A DNA stretch of 64,000 bases from Bradyrhizobium sp. 190 (GCF_023073415.1 NZ_JADPJL010000012.1:186001-250000), one strand, 5' to 3'. Positions 35,623 to 44,453 are shown, numbered from the stretch's first letter. A program made the numbers and translations. Notes: a model not told the origin generated them from the letters alone.

Positions 35623-36296
35623 AACCTTATCAAGCCTTGCTGGACCGCCTCGAACACCGCTTCGCCCCGGGTATGAACCTCGAGCTTGCGATAGATGTTC
35701 TTGATATGCCCGGGCACGGTCTGGCGCGACAGACCGAGATGGCTGGCGATCTCGGCGTAGCTGAAGCCCTTGGCGATGCCCCAGAGGATGTCGATCTCGC
35801 GCGGCGTCAGTTTGGCGGTGTTGAGCACGGGGCCCGGCGGCGGCTCGGGCGTGCTCTGGGTCCGTCGCACGATGAAGCGCGCGATCGAGGCCGAGATCGG
35901 CGAATGCCCGGCGACGAGATCGCGCACGGTGGCGGCGATATCGGTCGGAAAGGCGTCCTTGAGCAGGTAGCCTGTCGCGCCGACGGTGATCGCCGAGATC
36001 ACGCTCTCTTCGTCGCCGAGGATCGAAATCACCATGATTTCGGTGTCGGGAAAGCGCTGCCGCGTTTCCCGGATCAGGTCGACGCCGTGGCCATCAGGCA
36101 GTTGAAGATCGGTCAGCAGCACTCTTGGCGCGCCTTGCGCGAGACAGGCGCGGGCCTCGGCGAGTGTGCCGGCGGCCCTGACCTGATATCCGGCCTTGGC
36201 CAGCGCGTCCTGCAGCCGCCAAAGCGTCGGCGCGTCGTCCTCGACCAGTACGACCGTGATGGCCTCCACCTTCGGCTCATCGCTCAATGAATTCAT
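35619..36296 (-). CDS. NarL/FixJ-family response regulator
   Basis: A 225-aa DNA-binding regulator paired with the kinase just downstream. The receiver domain has the acidic cluster E19-D20-D21, phosphoacceptor D63 (LLTDLQLPDG) and K113 (LLKDA). The LuxR-type helix-turn-helix is at about 163-210 (LTPREIDILWGIAKGFSYAEIASHLGLSRQTVPGHIKNIYRKL). The ATG at 36296 has GGAG upstream; the longer frame to 36374 lacks support. It is divergent from the threonine ammonia-lyase gene. Confidence 0.93.
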   Translation of the reverse strand: MNSLSDEPKVEAITVVLVEDDAPTLWRLQDALAKAGYQVRAAGTLAEARACLAQGAPRVLLTDLQLPDGHGVDLIRETRQRFPDTEIMVISILGDEESVISAITVGATGYLLKDAFPTDIAATVRDLVAGHSPISASIARFIVRRTQSTPEPPPGPVLNTAKLTPREIDILWGIAKGFSYAEIASHLGLSRQTVPGHIKNIYRKLEVHTRGEAVFEAVQQGLIRL

Positions 36297-36456
36297 CTGA
36301 AAACTCCGGCCGCCTGCCCCTGCGACCCACACAAGTGTAACGCCGCGGCGGCTTTTTGCGACACCCATGTTCATGGGGCGGGATTTTTACGAGATTCGGA
36401 GGAAGCGCGTCCGACGGAAAAGGCTTATACGATTGCCTCCCAACGAGGCCCCAGAA

Positions 36457-37722
36457 ATGCCGAAAGCCCCCAAAAGCGCGCCACCGGATCAGCAGGCTTC
36501 CGAAGCAAGCCTTGCCGTCACGCCCAGCGACGTCACGGCCGCGGCGGCTGCGATCCGCGGTTCCGTCATGGTCACCGAATGCGACCAGAGCCGGACGCTG
36601 AGCGAGATCTGCGGCTGCAACCTCTGGCTCAAATTCGAGAACCTGCAGTTCACCTCGACCTTCAAGGAGCGCGGCGCGCTCAATCGGCTGCTGGCGCTGT
36701 CGCCGGACGAGCGGCGGCGTGGCGTGATCGCGATGTCGGCCGGCAACCATGCGCAGGGCGTGGCCTATCACGCGCATAGGCTCGGCATTCCCGCTGTGAT
36801 CGTGATGCCGATAGGCACGCCGATGGTGAAGATCGAGAACACAAGGCGTCACGGCGCGGAGACGATTATTTCCGGCAAGACGCTGGAGGAGGCCACCGAG
36901 TTCGCACGGGCGCATGGCAAGGCAGAGAACCTAACCATGATCCACCCCTACGACGATCCTCTGATCGTAGCGGGACAAGGCACCATCGCGCTCGAAATGC
37001 TCGCCTCCGTGCCGCAGCTCGATACGCTGGTCGTTCCGATCGGCGGCGGCGGTCTGATCTCCGGCATGGCGGTCGCAGCCAAATCGCTGAAGCCGGAGTT
37101 GCAGATCATAGGCGTGCAGGCGCAGCTTTATCCGTCCATGTACAACGCCATCAAGGGCGAGCATCTGCCGATGCGCGGCGACACGCTCGCCGAAGGTATC
37201 GCCGTCAAGGCGCCGGGCCGGATCACGACCGAAATCATCCGCCATCTCGTCGACGACATCATTCTTGTCACGGAAGATCAGATCGAACGTGCGGTGGCAA
37301 TGCTGATCGCGATCGAAAAAACCGTGGTCGAAGGCGCCGGCGCGGCAGGCCTTGCCGCGGTGCTGGCCGCGCCGGAGCGCTTTGCCGGGCGCCATGTCGG
37401 CCTCGTCCTGACCGGCGGCAACATCGATACGCGGCTGATCGCCTCGGTGCTGACCCGCGAACTCGCGCGCGAGGGACGGCTGACGCAGATCGCCATCGAC
37501 ATCGTCGACAGGCCGGGCCAGTTGGCGGCGGTCTCGGCGCTACTCGCCGAAGCCGGCGCCAACATCATCGAGGTCTCGCATCAGCGCACGTTCTCTGACC
37601 TGCCCGCCAAGGGCACGCTGCTGGAAGTCGTGATCGAAACGCGGGACCGCGTGCATCTGGACGAGGTTATGAAACGGCTTGGCAAAGCCGGATATACGGC
37701 GTGGCTGCCGGCACGGCGCTAA
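36457..37722 (+). CDS. Threonine ammonia-lyase (PLP-dependent, ACT domain)
   Basis: A 421-aa enzyme that deaminates threonine to 2-oxobutanoate. The PLP lysine is K70 in FTSTFKERGALNRL; the phosphate-binding glycine loop is PIGGGGLISG, and SAGNHAQGVA is also typical. The C-terminal about 75 residues (IAIDIVDRPGQLAAVSALLAEAGANIIEVSHQR) form one ACT domain. This layout matches the shorter TdcB/IlvA-like enzymes with a single ACT rather than the long biosynthetic form. GAGG precedes the ATG at 36457. It is divergent from the two-component genes. Confidence 0.92.
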   Translation: MPKAPKSAPPDQQASEASLAVTPSDVTAAAAAIRGSVMVTECDQSRTLSEICGCNLWLKFENLQFTSTFKERGALNRLLALSPDERRRGVIAMSAGNHAQGVAYHAHRLGIPAVIVMPIGTPMVKIENTRRHGAETIISGKTLEEATEFARAHGKAENLTMIHPYDDPLIVAGQGTIALEMLASVPQLDTLVVPIGGGGLISGMAVAAKSLKPELQIIGVQAQLYPSMYNAIKGEHLPMRGDTLAEGIAVKAPGRITTEIIRHLVDDIILVTEDQIERAVAMLIAIEKTVVEGAGAAGLAAVLAAPERFAGRHVGLVLTGGNIDTRLIASVLTRELAREGRLTQIAIDIVDRPGQLAAVSALLAEAGANIIEVSHQRTFSDLPAKGTLLEVVIETRDRVHLDEVMKRLGKAGYTAWLPARR

Positions 37723-37725
37723 TGT

Positions 37726-37899
37726 AGCGTTTTCGATCGAAGCAGATCCGGTTCGCGTAAAGAAACCGCGTCAAGGCGAGGTGCTGATACTCGACGTCCG
37801 GAGAGTTGTCGCACTGGCATCGATGATGACCGGAGCGCGCGGTACTGGATTCCTTTGCCGTGCAGCATTCGGGCCCGGACCTCGCTTCCGGGCCCGAAT
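37726..37899 (+). repeat. Intergenic repeat and long hairpin
   Basis: Positions 37726-37775 (TAGCGTTTTCGATCGAAGCA...CCGGTTCGCG...) look like a degraded copy of a dispersed rhizobial repeat. At 37867-37899 a perfect 13-bp stem (ATTCGGGCCCGGA with TCCGGGCCCGAAT, 7-nt loop) follows; it lacks a T run. No gene is visible in this gap. Confidence 0.55.
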
Positions 37900-37989
37900 G
37901 AATCCACCGCGTTGCCCGATTTGAGCCGCATTGTGACCCAGGTCGCGGCCAAAGGTCGTGCCCCGAGGGGCGCGACACCGGGGTCTTCC

Positions 37990-38766
37990 ATGTCCGGTCA
38001 TTTGCGATTTTGCTTCGCCGCTTTCCTTCTCGCAGGGCTCTCGACATCGCCTGCGTCTTCGAATCCTTTTGCAGGCGTGCTCCCATCTTCGAATCCTATT
38101 GCAGGCTGGTTCAATACCGCTCCCCGGCAAGCCACTCCGCCCGCTTCCGCGGAAGAGGAGTGTTTGCCGCGGCCCGGCAAGTCGACGGCGGCCGGCCAGC
38201 GCTGGGTCTATCGTTTTGACGGCCACCGCAAATGCTGGTTCGAGGCCGCTGAGGAGACCGCGGTGAAGAAGCAGGTTCGTTATCGCGCCGCGAAGCCTCG
38301 TGTCACCGCTCCCGAGGAGAACGAGGCCGCGCGGCGCAAGCGAAAGGCGGTCGTGGATGCGCGTGCGGAGCTGCTGCGCTCCGCACCGGCGGAAACGTCT
38401 CAGCCGATGCGGCCCGCGCCCGAGCTCAAGGTGGCTGATGCCGCTTCCGTCCCGGCTACGGCGGCCGCGGCCTTCGTGCCGCCGGCACCCATCGAAAACC
38501 TCAAGACCGATCAGCTCACGCCCAATAGCCCCACGCCGCGCCAGGTCGACGTGGAGACGCTTCTGGCGGCCGCACCGGCCGCCAGCAATCCGGTTGCCGC
38601 CTCCATGCCTTCCGCGGCGCCGGTCACCGTTCCCATCGCGGAGGCAGCCGATGACGGATGGGGCTGGATGGTAACCTTGCTTGGTGTGCTGCTGATGACG
38701 CTGGGGCTCGTCTCCGTCTTGGGCTCAAGCCGGACCCTTCGGGAGGCCGTGCTGTTGCGCGATTGA
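37990..38766 (+). CDS. Exported Pro/Ala-rich protein with C-terminal membrane helix, unknown function
   Basis: A 258-aa hypothetical protein. A signal-like N-terminus (about 5-23) is followed by a duplicated unit, SSNPFAG and SSNPIAG, encoded by a direct DNA repeat (TCTTCGAATCCT-x-TTGCAGGC). A short conserved-looking domain comes next (CLPRPGKSTAAGQRWVYRFDGHRKCWFEAAEE, two cysteines), then a disordered Ala/Pro region. A single helix near the end (WGWMVTLLGVLLMTLGLVSVLG) leaves a short basic tail. The start at 37990 precedes the hydrophobic segment. No named family recognised. Confidence 0.7.
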   Translation: MSGHLRFCFAAFLLAGLSTSPASSNPFAGVLPSSNPIAGWFNTAPRQATPPASAEEECLPRPGKSTAAGQRWVYRFDGHRKCWFEAAEETAVKKQVRYRAAKPRVTAPEENEAARRKRKAVVDARAELLRSAPAETSQPMRPAPELKVADAASVPATAAAAFVPPAPIENLKTDQLTPNSPTPRQVDVETLLAAAPAASNPVAASMPSAAPVTVPIAEAADDGWGWMVTLLGVLLMTLGLVSVLGSSRTLREAVLLRD

Positions 38767-39242
38767 TGCGAGGACGGAGTTGGCGGCCATCGCGGACGAC
38801 GGAGTCCGGAGCCTGATGCTTCATGTCACCGCTCGATCCTTCAACGCCGCCGGGATCGCGGAGCGGGACTGCGTTTGCTCTGACCATCCGTCACGTTCAT
38901 CCGGCCGAGCCACGCGGTGCGGCTAACGGTGGGGCACGATCTTGATGCCCAGCGTCGTAACTCCGCTGAGGGTCATTCGCGTCGGTTTGGCCGGACCACG
39001 GCGACTTCCGGTCCATCCTGGTGAACGGACATTCTCAGGATAGGCGGGCATGTCTCAAAGGTGCCAAGCAGACCAGGGTAATCGGCGGGTCCAAGGCCGA
39101 TGCGTTGTCGCAGAGAGCGCGGTTAGTCCGAGCCAAAATTGACCTGATACAGAGGTTACAAGAAAAGCTATTTGGCGTGTCGGATATGCACCCCGACGTT
39201 CGTCCTAGGGACATACATCGGAAGACAGTCGGAGTGAGAGCC
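38767..39242. other. Intergenic region without clear gene
   Basis: About 475 nt lacking a convincing coding frame. Short open frames run through the second half in phase with the NTF2-like gene but have no family similarity. A stretch near 38960-39020 (GGTCATTCGCGTCGGTTTGGCCGG...) looks like degraded repeat sequence of the type scattered between Bradyrhizobium genes. No promoter motif is certain. Confidence 0.4.
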
Positions 39243-39656
39243 ATGATGCAGCAAGGCGGAAAGGCCGAAAGTCGGATCAAAGCGGTTATCGAAGCATGGG
39301 CGGACGCAGTCCGCAGGCATGATCTTTCCGGCATTCTTGCCCATCATGAGCAGGACATCGTGATGTTCGACGTCCCGCCGCCGCTGCAGTCGCGAGGAAT
39401 GGACGAGTATAAGAAAACATGGGATCTGTTCTTCAGGTATCACAAGCCGTCACAAGCGTTCGACATAGAGGAGCTTGCAATTACCGCCGGCGAAGATGTC
39501 GCCTTTGCCGTCGCCATCGTGCGGTGCGGCTCCGGCACGTCCAGCGGCCCTCCGGAGGAAGGCGGGTTCCTCTTCAGGCTGACAATTGGACTGCGCAACG
39601 TCGATGGCGACTGGCGTATCGCGCACGAGCATCACTCCGTGCCGTCGACAGACTAA
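39243..39656 (+). CDS. SnoaL/NTF2-like domain protein
   Basis: A 137-aa soluble protein of the NTF2/SnoaL-like fold. It shows ESRIKAVIEAWADAVRRHDLSGILAHHEQDIVMFDVPPPLQSRGMDEYKKTWDLFF and ends GLRNVDGDWRIAHEHHSVP, the standard pattern of the ketosteroid-isomerase-like group. Members bind or isomerise small hydrophobic molecules; the substrate here is unknown. The ATG at 39243 follows GGAG at 8 nt; earlier in-frame ATGs are not supported. Confidence 0.82.
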   Translation: MMQQGGKAESRIKAVIEAWADAVRRHDLSGILAHHEQDIVMFDVPPPLQSRGMDEYKKTWDLFFRYHKPSQAFDIEELAITAGEDVAFAVAIVRCGSGTSSGPPEEGGFLFRLTIGLRNVDGDWRIAHEHHSVPSTD

Positions 39657-39725
39657 AGCATTCAGCCCATCTCATGTCGGTTTCGTACCATAGCTGACAT
39701 GGTGCCGGGTCTGCTACAATAAGAG

Positions 39726-39757
39726 TGGTGCCCATAGTCTAAAGACGGTGGGCACCA
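39726..39757 (-). terminator. Possible terminator hairpin after the haloperoxidase gene
   Basis: A 9-bp stem (TGGTGCCCA at 39726-39734 with TGGGCACCA at 39749-39757, 14-nt loop). On the minus strand it is followed by ACTCTTATT, a weak T-rich stretch, about 50 nt beyond the haloperoxidase stop. The loop is long for an intrinsic terminator. Confidence 0.4.
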
Positions 39758-39803
39758 ATTGCCGGCGACTTGTCATTGTCGCTGCTCGCTAAAGATAGCT
39801 TTC

Positions 39804-41051
39804 CTAGCGCCCGCCGGACGCGACGGCTCGTTGCGCGGTCGCCTGCATGACGTTTTGCACGACATAGTCGCCGATCTGACGGCCCATGGCGGTGCCAACG
39901 ACAGTCGAGAAGCGATAATGAAAGCCGGCCCAAACGCGCGCGTTCGATACTTCCTCGCAAAAGGCGTCCAGATTGGTGAAACGATGGATGACGCCCGGCG
40001 CGGTCGTGCTTGTCATCGCCACCTCAGGGATCGTCCTTGAGCCGAGCACAGCATCGATCACGCCGGCCGCCGCGCCGGCATTGATGCAATGAGCACACGG
40101 ATATTCCGGGTGCATCGGTGTGTTGTCGATCGGCTGCCACGTGGCCTCTCGTTTGGTCGCGGCATTGTCCTCGATGTTGCCGTTACGGATCGCGGTGATA
40201 GGCCGCCATAGTTCGTAATGATATTTGGCATCGAACACCGCAATGTAGGAGTCCGTCAGCGCAACGGCGTAAAGCGCCATCAACCGCGCACTGTCGAGAA
40301 TATCCATCTTCCGAGCGAGGACGAGCTGGCGCGGGACCTGGTGATAAGCCGCCGGTCCCACCGCCAGCCAGAAACGCGCGGTCTCGGTCTGTTGCGGCGA
40401 GCGCGAGGCGCTGGTTTTGCTGCCGAAGGTTTTGATCTCATTGTAGTCGGCGACCCACTCCTTGCTATCGAGAGCAGGAGGCGGTCCTGGACGGAACTGC
40501 GACGAACTTCCAACTGCAAAGGGCCTCATGTTCGGCCACGTGGAGGCCACGGCCATCGGTGTCGGGACCCAGACGCCCGGCCTGGTTTTCGGCCGATAGG
40601 CGTCAGGAGCCGTCGCCCCATCTGTCGCCCGTGCCTGCAGGATCGTTGCGGCGACGGCTTCGCCAAGTTTGACGCCTTCCACCTTTGCTGGGCCATCCGC
40701 AATCGGCGCAAGATATTTTCCGAGCGCAGTTTTGATGTCGCCTGCGGCCTCCGGATGCAGGCCAATGATCACGGCCGCAGCGGCGGCCGCGGCGGCGGCC
40801 TCCTGCGAGGTTCCAGGCGCCGCCCCCTGCTTGAAGAGGTACGGTTGATAACGCTGCTCGATGGCGTTGACCGCGTCGAACATGGCAACATTGACGATGG
40901 CCGCCTCACGCTGGCTCAGTGGCGCCGGCACTGCGGGAGCTATGATCGCCACCGCCTTGGCGTCCCAGTCGGCGATGACGTTGGCGGATGCCGATGTGAT
41001 TGGGCTCGCGAACGAAAGACAGACCAGAAGTTTGCGCAGGATTTCCGACAT
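39804..41051 (-). CDS. Vanadium-dependent haloperoxidase/PAP2-like exported enzyme
   Basis: A 415-aa protein with a signal peptide (about 1-23) and the vanadate/phosphate-binding motifs of the haloperoxidase-acid phosphatase superfamily. K276-x6-R283-P284 (KYHYELWRP) and R372-x5-H378 (RVWAGFH) are intact. The middle motif, normally PSGH, reads P-C319-A320-H321-C322. The histidine is kept but Ser-Gly is replaced by Cys-Ala, with an added Cys. GGGAGG before the ATG at 41051 fixes the start. It is divergent from an AraC-type regulator 191 nt away. Halide oxidation is not established; phosphatase activity is also possible. Confidence 0.85.
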   Translation of the reverse strand: MSEILRKLLVCLSFASPITSASANVIADWDAKAVAIIAPAVPAPLSQREAAIVNVAMFDAVNAIEQRYQPYLFKQGAAPGTSQEAAAAAAAAAVIIGLHPEAAGDIKTALGKYLAPIADGPAKVEGVKLGEAVAATILQARATDGATAPDAYRPKTRPGVWVPTPMAVASTWPNMRPFAVGSSSQFRPGPPPALDSKEWVADYNEIKTFGSKTSASRSPQQTETARFWLAVGPAAYHQVPRQLVLARKMDILDSARLMALYAVALTDSYIAVFDAKYHYELWRPITAIRNGNIEDNAATKREATWQPIDNTPMHPEYPCAHCINAGAAAGVIDAVLGSRTIPEVAMTSTTAPGVIHRFTNLDAFCEEVSNARVWAGFHYRFSTVVGTAMGRQIGDYVVQNVMQATAQRAVASGGR

Positions 41052-41242
41052 GGTGTCCTCCCGGATGATCCAGGCGGAAGCTCGGCGTCGCCGTTGCTTC
41101 CGCCCTGTGGGCTTGACCTCGGGAATCTGCAGAACGACCGCTTGGCGCGGCAATGCGAAAGACGCCCCAGCTATCCAATTTACGTACCAAACGGTCTCCA
41201 CTTTGCACCTTAATCGCCCTATGATCGGGGCGGAGGCGCGTC

Positions 41243-42757
41243 ATGGGCCGTGAACTGCTTCCACGCGGATTGAAGAAGGCGATCGAGTGGCCTGAGTCCG
41301 AGCCCGCGCGCCCTTGGCGGGTTGGCGAACTGGCAGCGCTGTCTGGGGTCGCGCCGCGCACCTTGCAAAAGCACTTTCACCGTTTTCTCGACCAGGCGCC
41401 GCTGGCCTTTTTGCGCGACCTGCGGCTCGAGCGCGTACGCCGGGAATTGCTTCGCGACGCACAAGATACAAACATCACCGAAATCGCAACGCGTTTCGGC
41501 TTCGTCCATCTCGGCCGCTTCGCGATCCAGTACCGGGATCGCTACGGAGAGACCCCGTCGGCGACGTTGCGGAGGTCGCGGCGGGCCAGTACGACGTCGG
41601 CGTCACAGTGGCCGATGCTTGCATCCAGGCTGGAGAGGCCGGCTATTGACGTCCTTCCCTTCGACAACATCGGCCTGCCGCCCAATCATTCAACGGCCTT
41701 CGCCGACGAGATTGCCATGGCGCTCTGGCGCCTGCACTGGCTTCACGTCGTTGCGCCGCCGAATGCGCGCTATCGATTGTATGGCAAGGTGCGCGAAGGC
41801 GGGCGCGGGAGCATACGAGTTATCGTCCGTCTGCTCGATGCGTTGACAGGCCGATATCTATGGGCGGCGGCCTGGGAGGGCGATGTCCGCGACCCCATCG
41901 GCTTTGAGGAGCGCGTCGCTCACGGCGCGGCGCGAGCAATTCAGCCGGTGCTGCTCGATGCTGAGATCGATCGCGCGGTGCATCTCCAGCGTGGCGACCT
42001 CACCGCATGGGGACTGACCATGCGTGCGCTCCCATGCGTCACAGCGGTCGACGCTGTTGCTGAAGGCATGGCGCTCGAATTGCTGGACGAGGCCATGGAG
42101 CGTGCCCCGCACGACCCGCTGCCGATTGCAACGGCTGCGTGGTGCCGCGGGCTGCGTGCCGGCCATCATTTCACGGCACGGCCCGAAGTGGAGAGAGCCG
42201 CGGCGAGCGAATTGGCCGCCCGCGCGGCAAAGCTCAATGCCGGCGACGCACTGGCAGAAACCATGCTGGCTGCCGGCTACACGCTCGCGCACGACCTTGC
42301 CTCGGCCGCAGCCCATGCCGACCGCGCGCTTGCGCTCGATGGCGGATCGGCCTGGGCGTGGGGCCGTAGCGCGTGGGTCAAGGCATATCATGGCCAAGCG
42401 AGCGAAGCGCTGGAGGAATTCCAGATCGCGCGCTCCCTGGCACCGGCTGATCGGCTGAACTTTCTCTGGTCGGTCGGAATTGCCTCAACCAACTTCCAGA
42501 ACGGGCGTTACGATGAATCGATCCGTTGGTATAAGCGCGCGCAGGCAGAAAATCCGGCAAGCACCTGGACCAATCGTTTCCTCGCAGCCACATACATCCT
42601 AGCGGGACGCGCCGACGAAGGTCGCCGCGCGCTCGATACTTTCATGCGTCACTATCCGGGCTTGACCATCAGTGCGGTGCGCTCGAGCCTTCCCTGGAAC
42701 GCTTCTTACCTCGACCGTACCTGCGAAGGTCTTGAACAGGCGGGGATGCGGCCTTGA
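41243..42757 (+). CDS. AraC-type HTH regulator fused to TolB-like domain and TPR repeats
   Basis: A 504-aa predicted cytoplasmic regulator. An AraC helix-turn-helix domain is at the N-terminus (about 25-110: VGELAALSGVAPRTLQKHFHRFL and ITEIATRFGFVHLGRFAIQYRDRYGETPSATL). It is followed by a TolB/CadC-cyclase-type domain (about 133-245: IDVLPFDNIGLPPNHSTAFADEIAMALWRLHWLHVVAPP, IVRLLDALTGRYLWAAAWEGD), then TPR-like helical repeats to the end. The TolB-TPR module is usually joined to OmpR-type HTH or adenylate cyclase domains, so the AraC HTH is uncommon. The divergent haloperoxidase gene is its likely target. Confidence 0.8.
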   Translation: MGRELLPRGLKKAIEWPESEPARPWRVGELAALSGVAPRTLQKHFHRFLDQAPLAFLRDLRLERVRRELLRDAQDTNITEIATRFGFVHLGRFAIQYRDRYGETPSATLRRSRRASTTSASQWPMLASRLERPAIDVLPFDNIGLPPNHSTAFADEIAMALWRLHWLHVVAPPNARYRLYGKVREGGRGSIRVIVRLLDALTGRYLWAAAWEGDVRDPIGFEERVAHGAARAIQPVLLDAEIDRAVHLQRGDLTAWGLTMRALPCVTAVDAVAEGMALELLDEAMERAPHDPLPIATAAWCRGLRAGHHFTARPEVERAAASELAARAAKLNAGDALAETMLAAGYTLAHDLASAAAHADRALALDGGSAWAWGRSAWVKAYHGQASEALEEFQIARSLAPADRLNFLWSVGIASTNFQNGRYDESIRWYKRAQAENPASTWTNRFLAATYILAGRADEGRRALDTFMRHYPGLTISAVRSSLPWNASYLDRTCEGLEQAGMRP

Positions 42758-43051
42758 AGGCCCCGCGAACTTCCGCTTTGGGTCAGCGGATGCTGGTGCG
42801 GCTTTGAACGATGTTCCGCTTTCACATCGACAGCAAATATGGTCCCCGCTGTCCGGCCCAACTGCATGGTGCCATCAACCGCGATGCAGGTGCAGACTTT
42901 GAACAAACTATCAACGACGAGGTCTATGAACCTGCCGATGCTTTCGCAAGCGGCTCCATCGGCGCCTGCGCTGTGAATGGCTTTGTTGGAAAAGGCGATG
43001 CATCCAGAGTCCACCGCAGCCGGCAAATATCGCCGAGCGGCGCCTCGGCCG

Positions 43052-43447
43052 TTACTGCCCGCGAATGCGTTGCTCAATATTGGCCGCCGGTCCGCCTGCG
43101 CGCACGTTGCGATTGCCTGGTGGATGCGCTTGTGAGCCCGCCATGCTTTTCCACGGACCGATCGTTTCGACGATGATATTTATTCCTGCGACCGCGCTGT
43201 CGATTTGGCGCTGCACGCTTTCGACCTCGGACTTCAGGAATTCTTGCATTTTTTGAAGTTCGAAAGCCAATTTGTGAAGTTCGTCTATCGAATTTGTAGT
43301 CAACCGGGCGACGGAAGAGTTGAATCGTTCGGCGCTGATCTCCAGCGGGCCGGAGGGATTCGATTTCTCCTTGCCGGGTTGTGTCGCTACAGCCTGCTCC
43401 GACGGAGGCGTTTTCTCGTCGAGTGCGGCAGACGTTGGAGTATCCAT
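43052..43447 (-). CDS. Small helical protein of unknown function
   Basis: A 131-aa hypothetical protein. GGGAGG stands 5 nt before the ATG, a strong ribosome site that supports a real gene. The N-terminal third is Pro/Ser-rich; residues about 38-95 (ERFNSSVARLTTNSIDELHKLAFELQKMQEFLKSEVESVQRQIDSAVAGINIIVETI) form an amphipathic helix with heptad spacing, probably a coiled coil. The C-terminus is Gly/Pro/Arg-rich. No signal peptide or membrane segment. No family recognised. Confidence 0.7.
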   Translation of the reverse strand: MDTPTSAALDEKTPPSEQAVATQPGKEKSNPSGPLEISAERFNSSVARLTTNSIDELHKLAFELQKMQEFLKSEVESVQRQIDSAVAGINIIVETIGPWKSMAGSQAHPPGNRNVRAGGPAANIEQRIRGQ

Positions 43448-43558
43448 CAGTTCCTCCCTTGGTGCCCGCGGCCCGCTGCAACAGGCGTCGTTGAGTCGTT
43501 AGGCTATTTGGTGGCGTGGCGGTGGCCGCATTTGGCTGCGCGCTGACAAGTCCGCACC

Positions 43559-44446
43559 CTAATTCACCAGCCGCACAACGCCTGTGTCGCTGACGTCATA
43601 GCCGCCAAGTTCGGCCGCCCGGTCGCGCAGGGTGGTCGCGCGCATGAAGTCGAACAGCGCCTGCGGCCCCTTCATGAAATAATCGCGCTGCCGCATCACG
43701 AGGTCGAAACGTTCCCACGCTAGCGGCAGGAAATCGAGCCCGGCCGATTTCGCCACGCTTCGCGTCGCGATGCCGCAATCGATGCGGCCGGCGCGGATCG
43801 CCTGGGCGATATCGGGTCCGGTCGGAAAGGCGGGCTTTGCCAGTTTCAGGTCGTCAAGCGCGATGCCGGCGCGCGCCAATAGGGCGAGCAGCAGCAATTG
43901 CGCGCCGGCGCCGGCCGGGCGTTGCGCCATGCGCGCGCGCGATGTGGCGATCGAGGCCATGTCGCTTAAGCCCAGCGGATTGCCGGGTGCTACGAGAATG
44001 CCCTGCTCGCGCCGTGCGAAGCCGAGCACGACGGCATCGTGCAAGCCCGGCATATCCGCGACCGCATCGAGATTGGCCGTTTCGTCATCGCCATCGAGCC
44101 GGTGCAGATGGATCGCCGCGACCATGACCTCGCCCTGGGTCAGCCGCCGCAGGCCTTCCTCGCTGCCTTCGGGCAGGCTGGCGAGGCCGGAATTGCTTTC
44201 GCGCAGCGCCCATTCCAGCAGCGGATCATGACTGCCGCCGACGATCGGCGGCGCCGCCGGCTGCGCAAGCGCGGCGGGCGCGATCAAGCCGGCGGACACC
44301 CAGCGGTCGAGGGCTGTGCGGGGAAACAGCCAGCGCCCCGTCACCTTGCTGCAGGGCACGGCGCGCTCCGCTACCAGCTCGTAGAGCTTGCGTTCCGAAA
44401 GCCGCAGATACTCGGCCGCTTCGTCGGTGGTGAGTAGTTCCAGCAC
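43559..44446 (-). CDS. HTH regulator with cytosolic binding-protein-like domain, next to tungstate transporter
   Basis: A 295-aa one-component regulator. An excisionase/MerR-like helix-turn-helix opens the protein (about 5-50: LTTDEAAEYLRLSERKLYELVAERAVPCSKVTGRWLFPRTALDRWV). It is joined to a periplasmic-binding-protein fold without signal peptide (about 70-295: LPEGSEEGLRRLTQGEVMVAAIHLHR, FDLVMRQRDYFMKGPQALFDFM). This resembles the molybdate/tungstate-sensing regulators that sit beside mod or tup genes. The start is taken at the GTG at 44446; the frame is open further but unsupported. It is divergent from tupB, with a perfect palindrome between. Confidence 0.8.
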   Translation of the reverse strand: MLELLTTDEAAEYLRLSERKLYELVAERAVPCSKVTGRWLFPRTALDRWVSAGLIAPAALAQPAAPPIVGGSHDPLLEWALRESNSGLASLPEGSEEGLRRLTQGEVMVAAIHLHRLDGDDETANLDAVADMPGLHDAVVLGFARREQGILVAPGNPLGLSDMASIATSRARMAQRPAGAGAQLLLLALLARAGIALDDLKLAKPAFPTGPDIAQAIRAGRIDCGIATRSVAKSAGLDFLPLAWERFDLVMRQRDYFMKGPQALFDFMRATTLRDRAAELGGYDVSDTGVVRLVN

Positions 44447-44453
44447 AGGAACC

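Noticed and set aside
42706..43077. 123-aa minus-strand open frame (MSNAFAGSNGRG...)
   Set aside because: It overlaps the 3' end of the AraC-fusion gene, has no ribosome site and no recognisable family, so it was not called as a gene.
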